Source of the DNA: Bacillus sp. USDA818B3_A
GTDB lineage: Bacteria > Bacillota > Bacilli > Bacillales > Cytobacillaceae
Length of the DNA: 64,000 nt
Assembly: GCF_009928415.1 (NCBI RefSeq)
Contig: NZ_JAABNN010000002.1
Coordinates: forward strand, 248,001 to 312,000
Direction: 5' to 3'
Part shown: one piece after another, positions 18,957 to 29,859 of the stretch
Layout: each line of letters starts with the position of its first letter
How positions within the stretch are numbered: position 1 is the first letter of the stretch
The notes under the pieces: generated by a model
Told to the model about the DNA's origin: nothing
The model's database searches: none
Seen by the model: only the letters and a program-made list of their open reading frames with translations
Program-made: the position numbers and the translations under genes

Positions 18957-18991
18957 AACGAACTCCTCTTAACCCTCAATTGGAGTTCGTT
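18957..18991 (-). terminator. Hairpin downstream of ykzI
   Basis: AACGAACTCC / GGAGTTCGTT, perfect 10-bp stem with a 15-nt loop, followed on the minus strand by TTATTATTG. About 70 bp past the ykzI stop. Confidence 0.5.
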
Positions 18992-19059
18992 CAAATCAAG
19001 CGATGTATTATCTCTTCAAAGTTCATTCCATCTTTATACTCCCTTAGATTATAAATCGA

Positions 19060-19254
19060 TCAAAAAGCTTTTAACCGTAATAAATCCAGGCGGATTTTTT
19101 CTAATTTTTGCTTACATTCTTTGATTTTCTTTTCATTCTTCTCTTCAATCGCCTCAAATAATGTTGCTAATTCATAATCCATTTCTAATCTTAATACCGC
19201 TCTTTTTTCCTTTTCAGTTGCTTTTTTTAGGGATGTATTCATTAATTGTTTCAT
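19060..19254 (-). CDS. ykzI: YkzI-like short coiled-coil protein
   Basis: 64 aa, highly charged, almost entirely helical with heptad-like Leu/Ile spacing (RAVLRLEMDYELATLFEAIE, then KKIKECKQKLEKIRLDLLRL). No enzyme motif. SD AAAGGGGG. Position between yktC and yktB matches B. subtilis ykzI. A good promoter lies upstream at 19313-19341. Confidence 0.8.
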   Translation of the reverse strand: MKQLMNTSLKKATEKEKRAVLRLEMDYELATLFEAIEEKNEKKIKECKQKLEKIRLDLLRLKAF

Positions 19255-19312
19255 CCAATCATTTCCCCCTTTCGGTATGTTTACTAATTTTTCTGATTAT
19301 TTGTTTTAATGT

Positions 19313-19341
19313 ATAATATGAGCCAGGTGTATATGTTGCAA
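19313..19341 (-). promoter_or_regulatory. Candidate sigma-A promoter of ykzI
   Basis: Minus strand TTGCAA (19341-19336), 17-bp spacer, TATTAT (19318-19313); about 60 bp before the ATG. Confidence 0.6.
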
Positions 19342-19434
19342 CAAATATGTGCACTAACCCATACGAGCAACACACTTCTTGGTTTTTCTATCTTATGCTA
19401 CAATAATTGACAAACAACTGTTGGAGGTAAGAGG

Positions 19435-20067
19435 ATGGAGTTCGGCGGATTTACGAACGAGGACTTTGATGTATTTTTAATAGATGGTTTAGAACCTAGA
19501 ATGGAAGCTCTAAAAAATACCATACGACCCAAATTAGAACAGCTCGGTGAGTACTTTGCGCCTGGTTTAGCAGCTTTAACTGGAGATGAAATGTTTGTCC
19601 ATGTAGCTAAACATGCCAGACGGACCATTAACCCGCCTAAGGATACCTGGGTAGCATTTGCTTCCAATCCCCGTGGTTATAAAATGCTTCCCCATTTCCA
19701 AATTGGTCTATGGAATACGCACTTATTTGTTTGGTTTGCAGTGATTTATGAAGCACCGCAAAAAGAGGTCATGGCTGAGCGGTTTATAAAAAAAGCTGCA
19801 AAAATCTATAAAGAAATACCAAAAGAGTTTTCGTGGTCTTTAGACCATACCAAACCAGATACAATTAAACACGAGCAATTATCAAAGAATGATCTACTTG
19901 CCCAATTTGAGCGATTGAAGACCATTAAAAAGGCAGAATTATTATGTGGTTTCACTATGGAACGGGATCGTGCGATTGAATTAGGATCACAAGGATTACT
20001 GGAACAATTAGAAAGTGTATTTACTACCGTTGCCCCATTGTATAAAATAGCTCAAAATATTAAATAA
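19435..20067 (+). CDS. yktB: YktB-like UPF0637 family protein
   Basis: 210-aa cytosolic protein of the UPF0637 (DUF1054) family. GFTNEDFDVFLIDGLEPRMEAL at the N-terminus and HVAKHARRTINPPKDTWVAF near residue 60 are the characteristic stretches. SD GGAGGTAAGAGG precedes the ATG. Function not established. Convergent with yktA through a long shared terminator. Confidence 0.88.
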   Translation: MEFGGFTNEDFDVFLIDGLEPRMEALKNTIRPKLEQLGEYFAPGLAALTGDEMFVHVAKHARRTINPPKDTWVAFASNPRGYKMLPHFQIGLWNTHLFVWFAVIYEAPQKEVMAERFIKKAAKIYKEIPKEFSWSLDHTKPDTIKHEQLSKNDLLAQFERLKTIKKAELLCGFTMERDRAIELGSQGLLEQLESVFTTVAPLYKIAQNIK

Positions 20068-20117
20068 AACAGAAAAACTCCCGATTGCCTTTCGGCAATG
20101 GGAGTTTTTCTGTTTTA
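20066..20117. terminator. Long bidirectional terminator yktB / yktA
   Basis: Stem of more than 20 bp (AAAACAGAAAAACTCCCGATTGCC with its complement; one mismatch region) around a TTTC loop. It contains both stop codons. Confidence 0.9.
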
Positions 20118-20387
20118 TTTCATGATAATTCGATCTCCAGACACGGATTCCTTTGCTTTTTTTATTGTTCTGTACGATGAATAACCGCTTATTTCTTCAA
20201 ATTCCCCGCAAACGGTCTTTTCCTCTGCTTTGCTGGGGACAATCTCTTTGAACCTGCGATAAGCATTCATTACCTCATCTCGTTCAATGCCTTTTTCATA
20301 AGCCCTTTCAATTGTTTCAAAAAATTTAATTACATCAACAATTTCATCTGTTGACCAACTATAGTCAATTGGGTATTGATAATCCAA
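20115..20387 (-). CDS. yktA: YktA-like UPF0223 family protein
   Basis: 90-aa helical cytosolic protein. [23 protein letters not shown] at the N-terminus is the UPF0223 signature. No catalytic residues evident; structures of relatives show a small helical bundle. Adjacent to yktB and the 20427 gene, as in B. subtilis near speA. Its stop codon lies in the shared terminator stem. Confidence 0.88.
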   Translation of the reverse strand: MDYQYPIDYSWSTDEIVDVIKFFETIERAYEKGIERDEVMNAYRRFKEIVPSKAEEKTVCGEFEEISGYSSYRTIKKAKESVSGDRIIMK

Positions 20388-20426
20388 ACTTTCACCTACT
20401 TTACCTTTGCTAATGGTATGATATCT

Positions 20427-21386
20427 CTATTTTCCCCATTTTGCACGGATTTGTTCCGCCTCATTAATCATTCGGTCAAAGAGTTCGGCCACTCTAGGTA
20501 CATCTTTAATCAGCCCCATAACTTGTCCCGCCCATGCAAATCCCTCTGATGGATTCCCATCGTATATGTAACGCCGATTAGCTTTACCGCTTATATAATC
20601 TTTTAACTGGTTGTAATCGCCATGGTTTTTTTCTATCTCAAGTATTTTTTCTGTCCAGCTACTAGCAATAGCCCTGCCAGGTGCTCCGAGTGTCCTTTTA
20701 ATCACAACTGTTTCACTTTCCGTTCCCTCAACTAATTTTTGTTTATATACATCATGAGCGTGAACACATTCAGTGGTCGCAATAAATCTTGTACCCATCT
20801 CAATTCCCTCTGCCCCTAGGCTAAGTGCTGCCATCAGTCCTCTGCCATCACCAATCCCGCCTGATGCAATCACAGGAATAGACACAGCATCAACTACTTG
20901 TGGGATCAAAACAGTAGTACCGATATCATCTCTTCCAAGGTGACCGCCCCCTTCCTGACCAACAACCATTACTGCATCGGCCCCTAACTCCTCTGCTTTA
21001 ACCGCCTGTCTCCTCGCTGCTACAAGCACGAGTGTTTTTATCTTTGTTCCTTTTAATTGGTGAAAAATCGGGGCGGGATTTCCTCCGGTCATTGACACAA
21101 CGGGGACTTCCTCCTCGATTGCCACCTGAAGATAATCAGCAAACGGTCTGCCTTGCTGTCCAATTGCAAAATTTACTCCAAATGGTTTTTCGGTTAATTT
21201 CTTTACCTTACGGATCTCTTCTCTAAGTAATTCAGGTTTACTTAGAGACATTGCTGTGATTTGACCAAGTCCCCCTGCATTCGATACTGCGGCAGCTAAT
21301 TCTGAGTAAGCCAAATAGGCTAACCCCCCTTGAATAATAGGAAACTGTATATCTAAAAGTTCAGTAACCCGCGTTTTCCAATTCAC
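20427..21386 (-). CDS. Nitronate monooxygenase / FabK-like FMN oxidoreductase
   Basis: 319-aa TIM-barrel flavoenzyme of the 2-nitropropane dioxygenase superfamily. PIIQGGLAYLAYSELAAAVSNAGGLGQI starts the barrel; GQEGGGHLGR holds the active-site His of NMO and FabK enzymes; PVIASGGIGDGRGLMAALSLGAEGIEMGTRF is the FMN-phosphate loop. Family members oxidise alkyl nitronates or act as enoyl-ACP reductase II. The length fits both; with no fab genes nearby I favour the NMO-like group. Same strand as yktA, with about 40 bp between them. Confidence 0.85.
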   Translation of the reverse strand: MNWKTRVTELLDIQFPIIQGGLAYLAYSELAAAVSNAGGLGQITAMSLSKPELLREEIRKVKKLTEKPFGVNFAIGQQGRPFADYLQVAIEEEVPVVSMTGGNPAPIFHQLKGTKIKTLVLVAARRQAVKAEELGADAVMVVGQEGGGHLGRDDIGTTVLIPQVVDAVSIPVIASGGIGDGRGLMAALSLGAEGIEMGTRFIATTECVHAHDVYKQKLVEGTESETVVIKRTLGAPGRAIASSWTEKILEIEKNHGDYNQLKDYISGKANRRYIYDGNPSEGFAWAGQVMGLIKDVPRVAELFDRMINEAEQIRAKWGK

Positions 21387-21503
21387 TCCAAATCCCCCTT
21401 ATTTTATTGTTATTTTGTTTATTCTTCTTAAAAGGTTAATTTCCCTTTCTTTATGGGAAACTAACTTTAGTCAAAATATATCTGTAAAAGTTCAATTTAG
21501 TCC

Positions 21504-21532
21504 TTTAAAATACTGTGGAATAATGCTATAAT
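21504..21532 (+). promoter_or_regulatory. Candidate sigma-A promoter of speA
   Basis: TTTAAA (21504-21509), 17-bp spacer, TATAAT (21527-21532); predicted start about 60 nt before the TTG start codon. Confidence 0.6.
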
Positions 21533-21600
21533 TCCTTTGTTTTGATGTCGAATATAGACGAATAATCTGAGCATTTTTTTATAAAGAGGTGTATTTATCA

Positions 21601-23073
21601 TTGTCACAAGACCAAACACCGTTATTTAGCGGTTTAGTAGAACACGCGAAGAAAAAACCCGTTCAATTCCATATTCCCGGCCATAAAAAAGGGGCTGGAA
21701 TGGATCCAGACTTCCGTCAATTTATTGGTGAAAATGCCTTGTCAATTGACTTAATTAATATTGGCCCTCTTGATGATCTACATTCACCAAAGGGAATGAT
21801 TAAACAAGCACAAGATTTAGCAGCTGAGGCTTTCGGAGCCGATCGCACCTTTTTTTCTGTACAGGGAACAAGCGGTGCGATTATTGCGATGATTATGGCT
21901 GTGTGCGGGCCTGACGATAAAATCATTGTTCCACGGAACGTGCATAAATCCATAATGTCCGCTGTTGTTTTTTCAGGTGCAATCCCAGTATTTATTCATC
22001 CAGAAATCGATAAAGAATTAGGAATTTCACACGGCATCACAACTGATTCTGTGGAAAGAGCCTTGGAGCAGCACCCGGATGCAAAAGCTGTGTTAGTCAT
22101 TAACCCAACCTACTTTGGAATTTCTGCAGATCTAAAGAAAATAGTTGAAATTGCCCATTCTTATCATGTTCCCGTTCTAGTTGATGAAGCCCATGGCGTT
22201 CATATTCATTTCCATGATCAACTACCGCTTTCAGCCATGCAGGCAGGGGCAGATATGGCAGCAACAAGTGTTCATAAACTTGGCGGTTCTATGACCCAAA
22301 GCTCCATTCTTAATGTCAGAGAAGGGCTCGTATCAGCTAAGCATGTACAAAGTATCTTAAGTATGCTAACAACTACTTCAACTTCCTATTTGCTTTTGGC
22401 TTCTCTAGATGTTGCTAGAAAGCAGCTTGCAACTAAAGGAAAAGAGTTAATTGATAAAACGATTAAGTTAGCTCAGTCTACTCGTAAAAGAATTAATGAA
22501 ATAGACCATATTCATTGTGTTGGTGAAGAGATTTTAGGTTCAAAAGCGACGTTTGATTATGATCCAACGAAACTTATTATTTCGGTTAAAGATTTAGGCT
22601 TAACCGGTTATGAAGTAGAAAAATGGCTGCGTGAAAAACATAATATTGAGGTTGAACTATCAGATTTATATAACATTCTCTGCATTATCACACTAGGTGA
22701 TACAGAGGCAGAAACAGACATATTGGTCAATGCATTAAAAGAACTTGAAATGGAATGTGAGCACCGTGCAGGACAGATGGTACCACTTGAGGTACTGCTT
22801 CCTGAAATCCCTGTGCTTGCTCTTACACCAAGAGACGCATTTTATTCAGAGACAGAGGTTGTACCTTTTGAAGAATCAGAAGGCCGTATTATTGCAGAGT
22901 TTGTAATGGTATATCCTCCTGGTATTCCAATTTTTATACCTGGTGAAATTATCACTAAAGAAAACCTCCATTATATCCGGAAAAACCTTGAAGTTGGACT
23001 TCCTGTACAAGGTCCTGAAGATGATGAAATTAAAACCATTCGTGTGATAAAAGAATATAAGGCCATTCAGTAA
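21601..23073 (+). CDS. speA: Arginine decarboxylase
   Basis: 490 aa from TTG at 21601, preceded by SD AAAGAGGTG; the ORF can be extended four codons into the SD. PLP-dependent fold-type I Orn/Lys/Arg decarboxylase that makes agmatine, the first step of polyamine synthesis. PVQFHIPGHKKGAGMDP, VDEAHGVHIHFH (PLP-binding Asp) and ATSVHKLGGS (Schiff-base Lys) are clear. The C-terminal domain carries VMVYPPGIPIFIPGE. Near identical to B. subtilis SpeA; as there, the SR1 locus lies directly downstream on the opposite strand. Confidence 0.95.
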   Translation: MSQDQTPLFSGLVEHAKKKPVQFHIPGHKKGAGMDPDFRQFIGENALSIDLINIGPLDDLHSPKGMIKQAQDLAAEAFGADRTFFSVQGTSGAIIAMIMAVCGPDDKIIVPRNVHKSIMSAVVFSGAIPVFIHPEIDKELGISHGITTDSVERALEQHPDAKAVLVINPTYFGISADLKKIVEIAHSYHVPVLVDEAHGVHIHFHDQLPLSAMQAGADMAATSVHKLGGSMTQSSILNVREGLVSAKHVQSILSMLTTTSTSYLLLASLDVARKQLATKGKELIDKTIKLAQSTRKRINEIDHIHCVGEEILGSKATFDYDPTKLIISVKDLGLTGYEVEKWLREKHNIEVELSDLYNILCIITLGDTEAETDILVNALKELEMECEHRAGQMVPLEVLLPEIPVLALTPRDAFYSETEVVPFEESEGRIIAEFVMVYPPGIPIFIPGEIITKENLHYIRKNLEVGLPVQGPEDDEIKTIRVIKEYKAIQ

Positions 23074-23088
23074 ATGGCAAAAAAAAAT

Positions 23089-23113
23089 GGATTCCTGCAA
23101 AGGAATCCTTTTT
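23089..23113. terminator. Shared terminator of speA and SR1
   Basis: GGATTCC / GGAATCC with TGCAAA loop; T-run on the plus side and nine T on the minus side. Confidence 0.85.
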
Positions 23114-23123
23114 GATTTACTAT

Positions 23124-23246
23124 TTATATTTCTTCTTCATGTTTATATTCATCACAGCAATTGCATTTAGAGTAGAGCACAGTGACTTTTTCATCTTCAA
23201 AGTGATCGATAGTAGAATTACATGTTTGGCATACAAGTGTACCCAT
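23124..23246 (-). CDS. SR1P-like GapA-interacting peptide
   Basis: 40-aa peptide beginning MGTLVCQTCNST and containing HFEDEKVTVLY, closely matching the B. subtilis SR1P peptide (MGTIVCQDCN, YFEDEKVTTLY). SR1P binds GapA and promotes its interaction with RNase J1; the RNase J1 gene is in this window at 32155. Four cysteines in two groups (CQTC; CNCC) could bind zinc. The start is ATG at 23246 behind AAAAGGGG. The last residues (EYKHEEE) differ from B. subtilis. Confidence 0.88.
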   Translation of the reverse strand: MGTLVCQTCNSTIDHFEDEKVTVLYSKCNCCDEYKHEEEI

Positions 23247-23312
23247 TTGTTCAATCCCCTTTTCTTATTGAATGATGATGATTTTAAAACGCTTTCTAAT
23301 CTCCTTAATCCA

Positions 23313-23360
23313 ATAATAATATAACACATTTCATTTTTCAAGCCCAAATCGTATATCACA
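23313..23360 (-). promoter_or_regulatory. SR1 promoter with two CcpN-like operators
   Basis: Minus strand: -35 TTGAAA (23341-23336), 17-bp spacer, -10 TATTAT (23318-23313). Two copies of the CcpN-type motif TRTGHYATAYW are present: TGTGTTATATT (23328-23318), a perfect match in the spacer abutting the -10, and TGTGATATACG (23360-23350), one mismatch, upstream of the -35. Centres are 32 bp apart, about three helical turns. This is the arrangement described for CcpN repression of sr1 in B. subtilis. Binding here is inferred. Confidence 0.75.
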
Positions 23361-23525
23361 TTAAAATATTTTTTAGCATTAAAGACCTTTATTAGGTCTA
23401 CTATTGATACTAATAAAATATATAGAATAGTTAGTAAGGTTATTTTGGGTTTATTGTTGTCAGTACTTTTTAATCAGTGCTAGAATAGAGTTGCATAAAT
23501 TATGAACGTTAAAGGGGGAATGATG

Positions 23526-23960
23526 ATGGCTGTTAATGCATTTATTAAGCTCGTGCCCTCATCTGTTAAACAAACAATTACCATTGAAGAAGTGAAAGAA
23601 CTGTTTCATTATTATAAAGATATAACTTCAAAAACGGGCGACCAGTTAAATTGGCAGTACGGAGAATCAGCATTTCCTTATCAACTAAAAGAATCAAACG
23701 GGAATAACACAAATGCTTTTTATTTATATTCTGACCATGAACGCTACCGGGCAATTTTGATTGGTGTTGATAAAGAATCGATTAAAGAGGAAGATGGGAC
23801 AGAAAGAGAACAACAATACATACAAGTGACGCTTCCAGAACAATCGACCCACGGTGATAAAGGAAAAGCAAATGAGTTCTCTAAATTCCTTGCTAAAAAA
23901 CTTCAAGGTGAGCTTCACCTTTTTAACGACAGGGTCATGTATTATTATCCTAGAAAATAA
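23526..23960 (+). CDS. DUF1885-like conserved protein
   Basis: About 144 aa from the third of three adjacent ATGs (23526), best spaced from AAAGGGGG. Cytosolic, mixed alpha/beta: AFIKLVPSSVKQTITIEEVKELFHYY opens it and a basic end (RVMYYYPRK) closes it. I associate it with DUF1885, a Bacillaceae family of unknown function, without certainty. It lies between the SR1 locus and pdhD and has its own terminator. Confidence 0.7.
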   Translation: MAVNAFIKLVPSSVKQTITIEEVKELFHYYKDITSKTGDQLNWQYGESAFPYQLKESNGNNTNAFYLYSDHERYRAILIGVDKESIKEEDGTEREQQYIQVTLPEQSTHGDKGKANEFSKFLAKKLQGELHLFNDRVMYYYPRK

Positions 23961-23966
23961 GATGGG

Positions 23967-23994
23967 AAAGACTCCTTTTTACGGGGTCTTTTTT
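23967..23994 (+). terminator. Terminator of the DUF1885-like gene
   Basis: AAGACTCC / GGGGTCTT with a G-U pair, then TTTTTT. Confidence 0.7.
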
Positions 23995-24235
23995 AATGGA
24001 CAACAAGCGCAAAAGTATAATGAAGGGAGGTATAGATAACCAGGCTTAGGGCTGTTATAAAAAGTGTCTTTTTACGGGATTTGGTCACATAATTTCCAAA
24101 TGCAAATGCCAAGTAAAAAAAGACAAAGAACATAATGACTTTATAAATAAGCTGATCGCGTGTCGAAAGCCACTCAATCAATGTATAACCGCTCCAAATA
24201 ATAAATTGGAATATAACTACAAGATAGACCTTCAA
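23993..24235 (-). CDS. Small membrane protein of unknown function
   Basis: About 80 aa from TTG at 24235, which has GGTGA five nt upstream; a longer ORF to 24280 starts without a ribosome site. Three hydrophobic helices separated by charged turns (WLSTRDQL, TKSRKK). Not recognised. Its 3' end abuts the terminator of the gene at 23526. Coding support is moderate: small, but with typical membrane topology and basic loops. Confidence 0.5.
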   Translation of the reverse strand: MKVYLVVIFQFIIWSGYTLIEWLSTRDQLIYKVIMFFVFFYLAFAFGNYVTKSRKKTLFITALSLVIYTSLHYTFALVVH

Positions 24236-24403
24236 TTTTATCACCACACAAATTACATTGATCTTTTTATTTAAGAACAAAGTCCTTGGCTAGTGTTATA
24301 AATATATGTTCTTTTATCAGCGGTTAGAGATGAATTTACATATTCTTTTGGAAGTCCTCCTTCCTTTATAGGTTTATATATTAGATAAATTCGCCCTAAA
24401 AAC

Positions 24404-24440
24404 ACAAAGTCCTTTCCGCATTTAACGGAAAGGACTTTGT
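24404..24440 (-). terminator. pdhABCD operon terminator
   Basis: ACAAAGTCCTTTCCG / CGGAAAGGACTTTGT, perfect 15-bp stem, then GTTTTT on the minus strand. Confidence 0.9.
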
Positions 24441-24452
24441 ATTAAATATATA

Positions 24453-25868
24453 TTATTTAATAATATGAATTGGAGTTCCTAGAACCACTTCAGCAGCTTC
24501 CATCGTAATTTCTCCAAGAGTTGGATGAGCATGGATGGTAAGGGCTAAATCCTCTGCTGTCATACCAGTTTCAATAGCTAGACCTAATTCAGCGATCATA
24601 TCTGAAGCACTTGCCCCAGCGATTTGAGCACCGATTACTACGCCATCTTCAGCACGAGTGATTAATTTCATGAAACCGTCGCTTGAGTCTAAAGATAACG
24701 CACGGCCATTTGCAGCAAATGGGAATTTCGCTGCTTTAACCTTAATTCCTTCTTCTTTAGCTTGCGCCTCAGTATAACCAACAGAAGCTAATTCTGGGTC
24801 AGAGAATACAACGGCAGGAATACCTAGGTAATCAATCTCTGATGGATGACCAGCAATAGCTTCAGCAGCGATTTTCGCTTCATAAGAAGCTTTATGAGCT
24901 AATTGAGGACCTGCAACAATATCACCAATTGCATAAATATTGCTGATATTTGTACGGCATTGCTTGTCAATCTCAATTAATCCACGTTCGCTTAATTTGA
25001 TTCCAACTTGTTCTAAGCCCATTTCATCCGTGTTTGGACGGCGTCCAACCATGACGAAAACATAGTCAGCTTCAATTTGCTTTGCTTCACCTTTAACTTC
25101 AAATGATACTACAACACCATTTTCAGTTTCTTCTACACCTTTAGCAAATGCATTAGTATAGAATTCTGCTCCGCGTTTAGCCATTGTACGCTTAACAAGT
25201 GAAGCCATCTGCTTATCAAATACTCCAAGGCCTAAAATTTCATCAGCACCTTCGAGGATGGTAACTTGGCTGCCAAAGTTTGCATAAGCACCGCCAAGTT
25301 CAATTCCGATTACACCGCCGCCGATGACAACGATTTTTTCAGGAACTTCATTTAAATTCAAAGCACCTGTTGAATTAAGAATGCGTTTTGAATATTTAAA
25401 TGATGGTAATTCAATTGGACGAGAACCAGTTGCAATAATAGCATTTTTAAATGTATAAGTTTGGGCAGAATTTTCATCCATTACACGAAGTGTATTAGCA
25501 TCAACAAAGTATGCTTCACCACGAACGATGTTAACTTTATTTCCTTTTAATAGCCCTTCTACACCGCCAGTTAATTTCTTAACGATTCCTGATTTAAAAT
25601 CTTGAACCTTAGTAAAATCAACCTTAACGTTTTCAGCTGTGATACCGAATGACTCTGAGTGAACAGCTGTTTCATAACGGTGTCCTGCAGCAATCAACGC
25701 TTTAGAAGGAATACAACCTACGTTTAAACATACGCCGCCAACATATTCTTTTTCAACAATTGTTACTTTTTGTCCTAATTGAGCGGCACGGATTGCTGCT
25801 ACGTATCCTCCAGGACCCGCACCGATGACTATAGTATCTGTTTCAATTGGGAAATCTCCAACTACCAT
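24453..25868 (-). CDS. pdhD: Dihydrolipoyl dehydrogenase (PDH E3)
   Basis: 471-aa FAD flavoprotein that reoxidises dihydrolipoamide with NAD+, the last step of the pyruvate dehydrogenase complex (also shared with 2-oxoglutarate dehydrogenase). [17 protein letters not shown] binds FAD; redox-active disulfide Cys47/Cys52 in GGVCLNVGC; second dinucleotide site [29 protein letters not shown]-terminal AHPTLGE with the catalytic His-Glu. Last gene of the operon, 5 bp after pdhC. Confidence 0.98.
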   Translation of the reverse strand: MVVGDFPIETDTIVIGAGPGGYVAAIRAAQLGQKVTIVEKEYVGGVCLNVGCIPSKALIAAGHRYETAVHSESFGITAENVKVDFTKVQDFKSGIVKKLTGGVEGLLKGNKVNIVRGEAYFVDANTLRVMDENSAQTYTFKNAIIATGSRPIELPSFKYSKRILNSTGALNLNEVPEKIVVIGGGVIGIELGGAYANFGSQVTILEGADEILGLGVFDKQMASLVKRTMAKRGAEFYTNAFAKGVEETENGVVVSFEVKGEAKQIEADYVFVMVGRRPNTDEMGLEQVGIKLSERGLIEIDKQCRTNISNIYAIGDIVAGPQLAHKASYEAKIAAEAIAGHPSEIDYLGIPAVVFSDPELASVGYTEAQAKEEGIKVKAAKFPFAANGRALSLDSSDGFMKLITRAEDGVVIGAQIAGASASDMIAELGLAIETGMTAEDLALTIHAHPTLGEITMEAAEVVLGTPIHIIK

Positions 25869-25873
25869 TTTTC

Positions 25874-27178
25874 TTACGCCTCCATTAACAATAGTTCTGG
25901 ATCGTTTAATAAACGTTTAATATGATTCATTGCATTTTGAGCTGTTGCACCATCGATCATGCGGTGGTCAAAACTTAAAGATAATGCTAATACAGGAGCA
26001 GCTACAATTTCGCCGTTTAGTACGATTGGCTTTTCAGCAATACGACCAACACCTAAAATAGCCACTTCTGGATGGTTAATAACTGGAGTAAACCATTGTC
26101 CGCCTGCAGAACCAATATTAGAAATTGTGCAAGAAGCACCTTTCATTTCGTTTGGAGCAAGTTTACCATCACGTGCTTTACCAGCTAATTCGTTAATTTC
26201 ATTAGAAATAGTAAACACAGATTTACGGTCAGCATCTTTAACAACTGGTACTAAAAGGCCTTTTTCAGTATCAGCAGCGATACCAATGTTGTAATAGTGC
26301 TTATGGATGATTTCACTCGTTGCATCGTCAAGAGATGTATTTAATACAGGGAACTCTCTTAATGCGCTAGTTAATGCTTTTACGATATATGGTAAGAATG
26401 TAAGCTTAATGCCTTTAGCAGCAGCCACTTCTTTGAATTTTTTACGGTGTGCAACAAGCTTAGTTACATCGATTTCATCCATTAATGTAACGTGTGGTGC
26501 AGTATGCTTAGAGTTAACCATTGCTTTTGCAATAGCTTTACGGATACCGCTCATCTTTTCACGTGTTTCTGGATATTCACCTTGTGGAATTGGAGCAGCA
26601 GCTTTTGGAGCTTCTGCTTTAGCTTCTTCTGCTGCAGCAGTTGTTGCCGCAGGAGCTGGGGCAGCACCACCATTTAAGAATGCATCAATATCAGTCTTAA
26701 GAATACGTCCGTTTTCTCCAGAACCAGTAACTAAACGGATTTCAACACCTTTTTCACGGGCATATTTACGAACAGAAGGCATCGCAATCACACGGCGGTT
26801 TGGATCTGCTTCTGCCTGCGGCTGAGCTTGTGCAGCTTGTGCTGCAGGAGCAGCTTCTTGTGCAGGCGCAGCAGGTGCTTCTGCTTGTTTAGGAGCTTCT
26901 TCGGCATGATCATCGCCTTTAAATTGTAGGTTTTCATATCCTGGTGCATCAAATGTAACTAGTACTTGACCAACAGTTGCCACAGTTCCTTCTCCAACTA
27001 ATACTTCTTGAACAGTACCTTCGACTGGGGATGGAATTTCAACAACAGCTTTATCATTTTGGATTTCGCATAGGACATCATCTTCTTGAACCTTATCACC
27101 TGGTTTTACAAACCATTTGACGATTTCACCTTCGTGAATACCTTCACCGATATCAGGCATTTTAAATTGGAATGACAC
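25874..27178 (-). CDS. pdhC: Dihydrolipoamide acetyltransferase (PDH E2)
   Basis: 434-aa E2 core. One lipoyl domain (lipoyl Lys43 in [14 protein letters not shown]), an Ala/Pro/Gln-rich linker, a peripheral-subunit-binding domain near residues 130-168 ([27 protein letters not shown]), a second Ala/Pro linker, and the catalytic domain with [10 protein letters not shown] near the C-terminus. Gram-positive E2 of this type forms a 60-mer core. A hairpin lies in the 107-bp gap before it. Confidence 0.98.
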   Translation of the reverse strand: MSFQFKMPDIGEGIHEGEIVKWFVKPGDKVQEDDVLCEIQNDKAVVEIPSPVEGTVQEVLVGEGTVATVGQVLVTFDAPGYENLQFKGDDHAEEAPKQAEAPAAPAQEAAPAAQAAQAQPQAEADPNRRVIAMPSVRKYAREKGVEIRLVTGSGENGRILKTDIDAFLNGGAAPAPAATTAAAEEAKAEAPKAAAPIPQGEYPETREKMSGIRKAIAKAMVNSKHTAPHVTLMDEIDVTKLVAHRKKFKEVAAAKGIKLTFLPYIVKALTSALREFPVLNTSLDDATSEIIHKHYYNIGIAADTEKGLLVPVVKDADRKSVFTISNEINELAGKARDGKLAPNEMKGASCTISNIGSAGGQWFTPVINHPEVAILGVGRIAEKPIVLNGEIVAAPVLALSLSFDHRMIDGATAQNAMNHIKRLLNDPELLLMEA

Positions 27179-27229
27179 AGAGATTCATCTCCTATTTTTC
27201 ATGTATTTTAATCAATGTATAAGAAGGCG

Positions 27230-27252
27230 TGGGAAAAGAAAGCTTTTCCCCA
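27230..27252 (-). terminator. Hairpin in the pdhB-pdhC gap
   Basis: TGGGAAAAG / CTTTTCCCCA with an AAAG loop. No T-run follows, so it is more likely a processing/stability or partial-termination element than a full terminator. Confidence 0.4.
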
Positions 27253-27285
27253 GCCATGTTAGTTAATTATGCTGCTATATAAGGA

Positions 27286-28263
27286 TTAGAAATTTAATAC
27301 CTTTTTAGCAGTCTCAAGAACATCTTTATAGTTTGGAAGCCATACTGACTCTGCTTGCGGGAACGGGAAGATTGTATCAGGTGCGGCAACACGTAATACA
27401 GGAGCTTCTAAGCTTAAAATAGCACGATCGTTAATTTCAGCAACAACATTTGCTGCAATACCTGCTTGTTTTTGTGCTTCTTGAACCACAATTGCACGGC
27501 CAGTCTTTTCAACAGATGCTATAATTGTCTCAATGTCAATTGGGCTTACTGTACGTAAGTCAATTACTTCTGCAGAGAAGCCTTCTTTTTCAAGTTCTTC
27601 CGCAGCTTTTAATGATTCATGAACCATTGCACCGTAAGTAATGATTGATACATCAGTTCCCTCACGTTTCACATCAGCTTTACCTAGTGGAATCGTATAT
27701 TCTTCTTCAGGAACCTCTTGACGGAATGAACGGTATAATTTCATATGCTCTAAGAAAATAACAGGATCATTGTCACGGATTGATGAAATCAATAGACCTT
27801 TTGCATCATAAGGAGTTGATGGGATAACAACCTTTATACCAGGAGTTTGCGCCATAAGTCCTTCTAAGCTGTCTGCGTGCATATCAGGAGTATGTACCCC
27901 TCCTCCGAATGGTGAACGGAAAACAACAGGTGCATTAAATGTTCCACCTGAGCGGTAACGCAGGCGGGCTAACTGACCTGCAATTTGGTCAAATACTTCA
28001 AATACGAATCCAAAGAACTGAATTTCTGGTACAGGACGGAAGCCTTGCAATACTAAACCTGAAGCTAAACCGCCGATCCCTGATTCAGCAAGTGGTGTAT
28101 CAAATACGCGATCTTCTCCAAACTCTTGTTGAAGTCCTTCAGTCGCACGGAATACTCCGCCATTTACCCCTACGTCTTCTCCGAAAACCAATACATTCGG
28201 GTCATTGCGTAATTCAGTCCGAAGTGCATCAGTAATTGCTTGAATCATTGTCATTTGAGCCAT
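27286..28263 (-). CDS. pdhB: Pyruvate dehydrogenase E1 beta subunit
   Basis: 325-aa transketolase-like beta chain pairing with PdhA. Visible: [20 protein letters not shown] with the cofactor-interacting Glu, [16 protein letters not shown], and [21 protein letters not shown]. The C-terminal domain [20 protein letters not shown] is typical. Begins 3 bp after the pdhA stop, so the two subunits are translated together. Confidence 0.98.
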   Translation of the reverse strand: MAQMTMIQAITDALRTELRNDPNVLVFGEDVGVNGGVFRATEGLQQEFGEDRVFDTPLAESGIGGLASGLVLQGFRPVPEIQFFGFVFEVFDQIAGQLARLRYRSGGTFNAPVVFRSPFGGGVHTPDMHADSLEGLMAQTPGIKVVIPSTPYDAKGLLISSIRDNDPVIFLEHMKLYRSFRQEVPEEEYTIPLGKADVKREGTDVSIITYGAMVHESLKAAEELEKEGFSAEVIDLRTVSPIDIETIIASVEKTGRAIVVQEAQKQAGIAANVVAEINDRAILSLEAPVLRVAAPDTIFPFPQAESVWLPNYKDVLETAKKVLNF

Positions 28264-28266
28264 GAC

Positions 28267-29859
<1,593 letters not shown>

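Larger units (their letters stand above)
23080..23306 (-). ncRNA. SR1-like dual-function regulatory RNA
   Basis: In B. subtilis the roughly 205-nt SR1 RNA lies between speA and pdhD, base-pairs with ahrC mRNA and encodes the peptide SR1P. Here the same interval holds a minus-strand promoter (23313-23341), a 40-codon SR1P-like ORF (23124-23246) and a hairpin terminator (23089-23108) followed by a long T-run, giving a transcript of about 225 nt. The ends are inferred; antisense activity toward ahrC cannot be judged because ahrC is not in the window. Confidence 0.8.

Noticed and set aside
23281..23304. cre-like sequence (AAAGCGTTTT) within the SR1 transcript
   Set aside because: Lacks the conserved TG/CA ends of a CcpA site.
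26307..26825. 172-codon plus-strand ORF opposite pdhC
   Set aside because: Shadow of the Ala/Pro-rich E2 linker; the minus-strand frame is clearly PdhC.
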